From Paragorgia papillata (taxonomy: Eukaryota; Cnidaria; Anthozoa; Scleralcyonacea; Coralliidae): 64,000 bases of DNA. The stretch covers positions 2,516,501-2,580,500 of the forward strand of contig JAWNZC010000347.1 of the NCBI GenBank assembly GCA_035771165.1, given 5' to 3'. The notes below the pieces were generated by a model. It did no database searches and had not been told where the DNA came from. It saw only the letters and a list, made by a program, of their open reading frames with translations. Positions 1-8,300 of the stretch are shown here, piece by piece. A program made the position numbers and the translations under genes. The number at the start of each line of letters is the position of its first letter. The first letter of the stretch is position 1.

Positions 1-40
1 AACCATTTTCAAACAATTATAGAATATTTATTTTTAACAG

Positions 41-1398
41 GCTGAAGGAGTAGTACATGCTCCTACAGAAATAGCTTCAGATTATTTACAGAAAGCTGTT
101 GAACTTGGTGGGAAGGTTAGAAACTAACTGGCTTTTAGTAATAAATGTGCATGAGTGAAATGGTGTTTGTGTTTTGCTTAATACAGTAGTCAGTATTAAA
201 AGCAATAACTTTATTCTAAATTAATTTTCTGAATTATAATTCCTAGTTGGATTATCCCTTTCGAAATGCTACCCTACTTCAAACAATTTCAGGTAACAGA
301 AAGTTTCAACCTTTTTTCTATGGATTTTTTGTAGATCTTTTGTTAGAAGTATTAAATTTAAATAATAAAATAATATGATTTTAGTGATAAGATGGTTAAT
401 AATTATTTTGTGGTAATTTTTTATTTTTATTATAATATGGTAAAAAAAAATTTGTGTTTTCCAGATTCACTACCTTGTGCAGATATTTTTTACAGTAAGT
501 TTGATGTTCCGATTCCTGGAGTAACAACTCGTGATTGTTGTTGGCTTAAAATGTGGATTCATCCAGGCACTACCCAGGATGAACTAAGTGGTAAGACTTT
601 TTACTACAATATCTGTTTGTTAATTGCCCCTGACGGTGCAGAGCATTCTTTTACTTGGCATTGCTGTCCATAACCTTAAATATATTAATATTCTATTTTA
701 GGTTTACTCTTTGTGTCAGTTCCAAAGCCTGATCAACAAAATGTAAGCATTTGGATGTTAAGTTAATCACTTTGCTCTAGGCAATTGCAAGCTGTAAGTA
801 TTTCAAACAAAAGATTTTCTGAACCATGCAGATGTGGATTCTTTGGACCCATTGTTTTGAAAAAGAAAAAAAATTCTGAGATTAGGGAGACTGTCTTAAC
901 TGAAAGATTTTTCCCATAGAATTGCAAAAGAATAAGATTGGGATGTTCAGGAATAATAATATGTCCTGAACTACAAGAGGGTAAGAACACATAGATAATC
1001 AGCATTCTCTTTAAGTTTCGAGGCAACTTCAGCTCATTTGAAATTGAAGGCCTAATGTGACAAACTGAATGTCCTGAAATCGTACATGATTTTTCTAGAT
1101 AATTCTGTATTTACAAGAATGATTGTGTTGGCACAAATTAATGTTCAGAGCTCACTCCAAGCAATGTTAGAAGGCTCATATAAATCAGGTACTATTGACC
1201 AAGTATTTTGCAAGTTCATTTTAAATTGTGTGTTAGAGTGAAATGAATGCACATGGTTATATTTTATAAATATAGTTTAATTGTTTTCTTTATTTGGTCT
1301 CTTAAACAGGACTGCTAAAGTTTGGTTTAAGAAATGCATTTATACATGTGAAAAGTAACATTGAAGAATACAGCAGTTTAATCAATGGATTCACATGA
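41..1398 (+). CDS. Unrecognised gene, 3' end only (last seven exons)
   Basis: Seven exons join in one frame: 41-115, 247-292, 465-590, 702-742, 781-793, 1099-1188 and 1310-1398, ending in TGA at 1396-1398. All have AG acceptors and GT donors and phases agree throughout, including across the 13-nt micro-exon 781-793. The 159-residue tail is globular-looking, with no low-complexity sequence, signal peptide or membrane segment. Recognisable stretches include KFDVPIPGVTTRDCCWLKMW, GLLFVSVPKPDQQN and RMIVLAQINVQSSLQAMLEG. I do not recognise the family, so no function is offered. The upstream part lies outside the window. It is transcribed toward DMC1, which begins about 0.9 kb downstream on the same strand. 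The exon structure is well supported; identity is open. Confidence 0.72.
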
Positions 1399-2314
1399 TC
1401 AACTTTATAGTACTACAACGTCAGTCACGTCACTCAACTGATGGTACCATCCAAAAGATGGTGATTGAATTTACCATAATGCTTTGGGATTTTAATTCAT
1501 TGGCATCTGACATTTCTCCCATTGTGTCAATGAGTAAAATCATTTGGCATTAATGATGCTTATGTGAGAGGACATCATTTTCTATTTTTAGCACCAAGCC
1601 TCACTTTGGTGTTATTTTTGACTTGACTTCAAAGTGAGGCTTGGTGGTCAACACAATAGTATGATGTCATCCCGGGTAAGTGCCAGTTTATTTTACATAT
1701 TTTGTAATCATTGGATGGCCATAAGAAAAAAAATGTAATATATCTTGTCTTTACAAAATTTCATATAATTAATTTTTTCTATTAACGGATATCCTTTTTT
1801 GCACGTTTTTCCCGTTAATACATCACGCGTGATTTCCTTTGCAACGCGCGTTTTCTTCCACGAGTGCTCTTGGTGATCGTATACCGTCGTTTTTCGTCGT
1901 GAGGCCGTCGTAAGGTATTGTTAAACGGCGGGAAAATCAAAGCTGAAGAAGAAGACCACAAGAAGAGGAGTGACAAGAGTTGAAGTGTTTTGGAAAAAAG
2001 ATTCACAACGTCGAGTCTTTTTTAACGCTTTGACAGCGTAAAGGGTTAGTTACTTAACTTATAAACTACGAGGTATTTCTTTTAGGGAACTTTTCTTGTT
2101 AATGGTTGTGAAATTTAGTTGTTTTAACGCTGTTTTCCGGCCAAAACGAAACGTTGAAAACAACATTTACAACTGTAAAACGGCTTTAGTTTCTTATATT
2201 GCGGAGGTTTTTGTTTGTAGTAAGACGAAGAAACTTCTATAGAGGTAGTATAAAAAGACTTTATTTTAAAACTAACTTATATATTCCTTTTTCAGAATTC
2301 TTTTTTGAAAAGAA
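1399..2314. other. Intergenic region between the left-edge gene and DMC1
   Basis: No coding exon was found here. It contains a 17-bp perfect hairpin (1592-1646). An AG acceptor-like site at 2294-2295 precedes the DMC1 start codon, so a non-coding first DMC1 exon may lie around 1900-2200. No promoter motif could be named with confidence. Confidence 0.6.
1592..1646. repeat. Perfect 17-bp hairpin
   Basis: Arms CACCAAGCCTCACTTTG (1592-1608) and CAAAGTGAGGCTTGGTG (1630-1646) are exact reverse complements separated by 21 bp. It lies about 200 bp past the stop of the left-edge gene. It could be a small foldback element or a structure in the 3' UTR; nothing decides between these. Confidence 0.75.
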
Positions 2315-5300
2315 ATGTTGGCTTCGCGAGATGAACAAGTTGTTGAAGACGAACTCAGCGACCAAGAAGAGGTGCGCTTTCGATTTAAATTTATTTTGTT
2401 TAGCTTGTTTTTTGAAACAGATATTAACGTTTTTTGTTCACTCTAATGTCTGTATAATTATAGTTAGTGGCAAAGCTATATTAAAAGCTTTTTTTTGTCT
2501 AAAAAAAATTTGCGTTTTTCTAGGAATCATTTTACTTGGATATTGACTTGCTTCAAAATCATGGAATTGTACGTTTTTTCGCTTCGTTTTTCTGTTTCGT
2601 TTTTTCGTTTTGTTTTTTCGTTTCGTTTTTTGTTGCAAGTTATCAACTTCAATTATTATTTATTAAATATTTTAAGTAATTATATATATAATACTGTGAT
2701 ATTTTTCTTAGAATGTTACAGACATTAAAAAGTTGAAAAGTGTTGGAATTTGTACCATAAAGGTAATTTGATTTGATTTTATTTAGCTCTAGAAAAAAAT
2801 ATGTTTTCCAGTATTTTCCTGATTTATCTATTTTTTTTACCTTAAATAAAATAAAATTGTTATGTATTGAATAAGTTACTTTTTCTATTATTGCAGGGTG
2901 TGCAAATGACAACAAGGAGAAAGATGTGTCAGATTAAAGGAATTTCTGAGGCAAAGATGGAAAAAATTAAAGTATGTCTTTTCTTTTAAATCAATTACAA
3001 AGTGACGTTCTGGTTTAAAATTTTTTTTTTCTTTCTTATTTTACAGGAAGCAGCTGCAAAATTAAGTGTAAGTCTTAAATTTGGTTTCCTTTTTGAGGTA
3101 GCAATGGGGGGGGGGGGGGTATAAGAGAGGGTGGTTTATTAAATAGGAAGATTATATTAGAAAGGGTATCTTATCAGAGAGAGGGATTTATTAAAGAGGG
3201 GCTTATATTAGAGAGAGGGAGCTTATTGGAGAGTGAGGGGATGACTATTAGAGGGGGGACTTATTAGAGGGAAAGGGGTGTATTAGAGGTCGGAGCTTAT
3301 TAGAGAGAGATGGGCTTATTAGAGAGAGATGGGCTTATTAGAGAGAGATGGGCTTATTAGAGAGGGGCATATTAGAAAGTGGGATATATTAGAGAGGCGT
3401 ATTAGAGGGGGCTTATTAGAGAGGAGGCTTATTAGAGAGGGGGGCTTATTAGAGATGGGGGCTTATTAGAGAGGGGGCTCATTAGAGAGGGGGCTTATTA
3501 GAGAGGGGGCTCATTAGAGAGGGGGCTCATTAGAGAGGGGGCTTATTAGAGAGGGGGCTTATTACATAGAAGGCTCATTGGAGAGGGGACTTATTAGAGA
3601 GGGGGCTCATTGGAGAGGGGACTTATTAGAGAGGGGGCTCATTGGAGAGGGGGCTTATTAGAGAGGAGGCTTATTAGAGAGGGGGGCTTATTAGAGAGGA
3701 GGCTCATTAGAGAGGGGACTTATTAGAGAGGGGGCTCATTGGAGAGGGGGCTTATTAGAGAGGGGGCTTATTAGAGAGGGGGCTTATTAGAGATGGGGGC
3801 GTATTAGAGAGGGGGCCCATTAGAGAGGGGACCCATTAGAGAGGGGGCCCATTAGAGAGGGGGCCCATTAGAGAGGGGGCCCATTAGAGAGGGGGCCCAT
3901 TACAGAGGGGGCCCATTAGAGAGGGGGCCCATTAGAGAGGGGGCCCATTAGAGAGCGGGCCCATTAGAGAGGGGGCCCATTAGAGAGGGGGCGTATTAGA
4001 GAGGGGGCTCATTAGACAGGGGGCATATTACAGAGAAGGCTCATTAGAGAGGTGGCTCATTAGAGAGGGGCGTATTAGAGAGGGGGCTCATTAGAGAGGG
4101 GGCCCATTAGAGAGGGGGCCCATTAGAGAGGGGGCCCATTAGAAAGCGGGCCCATTAGAGAGGGGGCCCATTAGAGAGGGGGCCCATTAGAGAGGGGGCC
4201 CATTAGAAAGCGGGCCCATTAGAGAGGGGGCCCATTAGAGAGGGGGCCCATTAGAAAGCGGGCCCATTAGAGAGGGGGCCCATTAGAGAGGGGACCCATT
4301 AGAAAGCGGGCCCATTAGAGAGGGGGCCCATTAGAGAGGGGGCCCATTAGAGAGGGGGCTCATTAGAGAGGGGGCTCATTAGAGAGGGGGCGTATTACAG
4401 AGAAGGCTCATTAGAGAGGGGGCTTATTAGAGAGGGGGCTCATTAGAGAGGGGGCTTATTAGAGAGGAGGCTCATTAGAGAAGGGGGCTTATTAGAGAGG
4501 GGGCTCATTAGAGAGGGGGCTTATTAGAGAGGGGGCTCATTAGAGGAGGGGGCTTATTAGAGAGGGGGCTTATTAGAGAAGGGGGCTTATTAGGGAGGGG
4601 GCTTATTAGGGAGGGGGAGGGGGCTTATTAGGGAGGGGGCTTATTAGAGAAGGGGGCTTATTAGAGAGGGGGTTTATTAGGGGGGGAGGGGGCTTATTAG
4701 GGAGGGGGAGGGGGCTTATTAGGGAGAGGGATGGGGCTTATTAGGGAGGGGAGGGGGGCTTATTAGAGGAATACGTTTAGTTCAGTTAATAGTTTATTTT
4801 TTCAATATTGTTTAGAATTCTGGGTTTGTGACAGCATTGGAGTACAGTGATTTTCGAAAAATGTGTTTTCGTGTCTCTACTGGAAGTGATGAACTAGAGT
4901 AAGTCACAATTAGAAGGCTATTGTGGCATTTTCGATTCTTAAACATTTTTCTAAAATATGTTTTTGTTTTCCCCCCTAGCAAACTTCTTGGAGGTAGGTT
5001 GTTGCAATTATTACTGTATTTAAAAAAAAATTTTTGTCCATTTTTTTGTCCTAATTTGTGAATTTCTTGTAATTTAATTATTTTCTAGGTGGTATTGAAA
5101 GCATGTCAATAACAGAAGTGTTTGGTGGTAAATTTTGATATGTGTACTATTGATTATTATTATTATTATTATTAATAAGTGCAGAGTACGTCATTTCCTG
5201 CCATTGACGTCATTTTCAGTCTTTTGAATTCTATTGAAAATATACAAAAGTTAAGACAAACGGAATTGAAAAGAATTCAAACGAAGAATAGAAATTGACA

Positions 5301-8300
5301 TCAAACAGAATTTCTTTTCTTTCTTTTCTTAGAATTTAGGACTGGGAAGACTCAGCTTTCTCACACTCTTTGTGGTAAGTTCAATAATCAATAATTTATA
5401 GTCTTTTTAATTTGAGACGAACTATTTGTTGTTTACTAATCAAAAATCTTTAAGATTGTCCCACAATTCTTAATTATTTACCTTCTTTACAACAGTTACT
5501 GCTCAGCTTCCTGGTGCAAATGGTTACAGTGGAGGGAAAGTAATATTTATTGATACAGAGGTAATTAATAGTTAATAACCGTAACGGTTTAATTATTTAA
5601 AGTGCCTATGTCATCCTCAGGGACTTTACATATTTATACTAATTGGAACATTCTGAGAAGATTTGTAATATATCTTCTTAGGCGAAAATTTCATCTTCAT
5701 GGATTTTTTTGCCGTTACAGTTGACGGAAGTGACGTCGAAAGAGGAATTTGTCTATATGAAAACCACTTAACAGATTCCTCTTTTGACGTCACTTCCGTC
5801 AACTTTAACGGCAAAAAAATCCATGAAGATGAAATTTTCGCCTGAGAAGATATATTACAAATCTTCTCAGAATGTTCCAATTAGTATAAATATGTAAAGT
5901 CCCTGAGGATGACAGGCACTTTAATGAAATATTAATTTCTTTTTTTTTAAATTTTCTTTATAGAACACATTGTATCCTTGTATTTATTTAATTCAGAGCT
6001 GACTAGTTAAGTTTTGATAAAGTAGTGTGCTGCGTAGGCAGTGTTGAAATACAAATCAAATATAGTAAGGTTTTGAGTACTGCCGAAATTATTGAACATA
6101 GTTTTCTAACGTTTCGAGCGACGGCCCTTCTCCAGAGAGGTCTTCGCTCGAAACGTTAAAAACTATGTTCAATAATTTCGGCAGTACTCAAACCTTACTA
6201 TATTTCGATTTGTATTTCAATACTGCCTACGCAGCACACTACTTTTATTTCACTGTAGTTTTAGTTTGACCAGTACATAATTAATCGTATACGTATAGGT
6301 TAGTGACCGAAACCGAGGTCACTACGCTGGTTATTAACCCCGAGGGCCGCAGGCCCGAGGGTAATAACCAGCGTAGTGACCGAGGTTAAGGTCACTAACC
6401 AACTTAGTTTATTCATGACACAGACGATATTTGTCGTTATTTAACAAAAAATGGTATTCTAGACGTAGTTTTAAAGCGATATAGTAGGTCATTTAATATG
6501 CAAGGTCAATAACCTATATATTGACCGCGGCACATCAAAGATAATTTATGCATGAATAAACTAATGTACTTTATTAACTTTAAAGTGTAATTTCCTTCAT
6601 TAATTAATCAGTCGACCAGATCGTTTAAGAGAGATTGCTAGTCGGTTTAACTTGGATCAAAATGCGATGTTGGATAATGTTTTGTACTGCCGTGCTTACA
6701 CCAGTAAGTGAAATTAAATCTTAATTCATTCTGGGGGAGCACGGGTGGCGTGTGCTATCAGGGTGGTGCCTCTCGCCAATAGTTAAGCCCGGTTGGACGG
6801 GGTTAGTACTTGGATGGGTGACCGTTTGGGAAGAGCCCCCGTTCTCGAGCTTGGACCATGTGAGTAGAGTTTGGTTGGTCTCTCCTGTGCTCCGAAGGTT
6901 TTTCACCGGGTTCTCCGGTTTTCCTCTCTCCGCAAAATCAACACCATCTGGGATAGGAGTGGCGCCCACCCCTGCCTTAGGGTAGCAGTAAACGAAAGAG
7001 GAACCTTATGGCTCCTCCGACTGCGGTCGACCTGTATGTATGTATGTTCATTCTGGGCGATATCAGACTCCCACGTCTTATGTATTTTACCTTTATTACA
7101 GCCAGAATGGAAATACCTTCCCACTTCTTCTTCTGTAGTTCGTTGCGTATTACTGTATTTCTGTAGCCGCTACCGAAGCCTGAGAAATTTTTTGTTGAAA
7201 ACTGTACAAAAATAGTATAATTTAGCTTTAAATGGCATTTAATCATAATACAATGGATGTTTATTCCAAATCGATACCAACAGATGAATATACATCAAGA
7301 ATTGGCGACTTTTATCGCTAGACTTTCCTCACGCTTCAGTAGAAGCTACAGAAATACAGTAATACACAACCAACTACAGAAGCGGAAGTGGGAAGGTATT
7401 TCCATTTTGACGGTAATTCTACTATTGTAATTACACTAATTATCTGACTAATCACCATAATCTCATATTAGGCTAAACATTTTTATTCTAAACAAAGTGA
7501 AAAGGAGGTATATTCTCGAGATTTTTGGGAACAAAATACTGACGTTTTGAGACTTAAATAAGATTTTCTTTGACGAAGGGCTCCGTATGGGACGTCAGTA
7601 TTTCGTTATCAAAACTAATCTCGGCAGTTTACCACCTTTTCACTTTGCTCTATCCAAAACACTGCCTTCGCAACACTCTATATACTTAATTTTAAACAGG
7701 TGAACATCAGTTTGAACTACTGGATATAGTCGCCGCAAAGTTTCACGAAGAGCCTGGAGTGTTTAAATTATTGGTAAGACAATTATTTCACCATTAAATC
7801 ATCGTTTTTTATTGGCAAAACAGTATCTAACCCCTAGGAAAACAGTTACGGTAGTTTTAAATACCCTATATAAACAAGTAATTATTAAAAACTAATCACT
7901 CTTTCAGATAATTGACTCCATCATGGCTTTATTTCGAGTTGATTTTTGTGGTAGAGGAGAATTAGCAGATCGCCAACAAAAACTAGCTCAGATGTTGTCA
8001 AGATTGCAAAAAATTTCTGAAGGTGCTCTATAGTTAATTCATTGCTTCCTTTCTGAGAAATATTGAAAAGTTTAAATAGAGATGTGCGGAAATATTAAAT
8101 TTATTTCGAGTATTGACTAGGATATCTCACGAGTGAGATACCTTGGTCAACACGAGAAATAAATTTCATATTTCCACGCATTCGTGTATTCTGTTTATTA
8201 TATAAAAAATAGTCCTATTTCCCCACAAAAATAGATCAGTAAACTCTAAAGGGCTGTTTACATGAGCCGGGTTAACCGGGCTAACTTGTGTCACGAAATT

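Noticed and set aside
2199..2546. 115-aa plus-strand ORF overlapping DMC1 exon 1
   Set aside because: It is in a different frame from the DMC1 start and composed of AT-rich Phe/Leu/Lys sequence; DMC1 exons explain the region.
5626..5880. 84-aa ORFs in the AGTGCC foldbacks (also at 60226-60579)
   Set aside because: The reading frames run through palindromic arms and read almost the same on both strands; there is no sign of protein-coding constraint.
6775..6832. Functional 5S rRNA gene
   Set aside because: Only the 3' half matches 5S and the unit is bounded by an 11-bp target duplication, so it is a SINE head.
6721..7246. Overlapping 73-114 aa ORFs
   Set aside because: They fall within the 5S-headed SINE and the adjacent foldback element.
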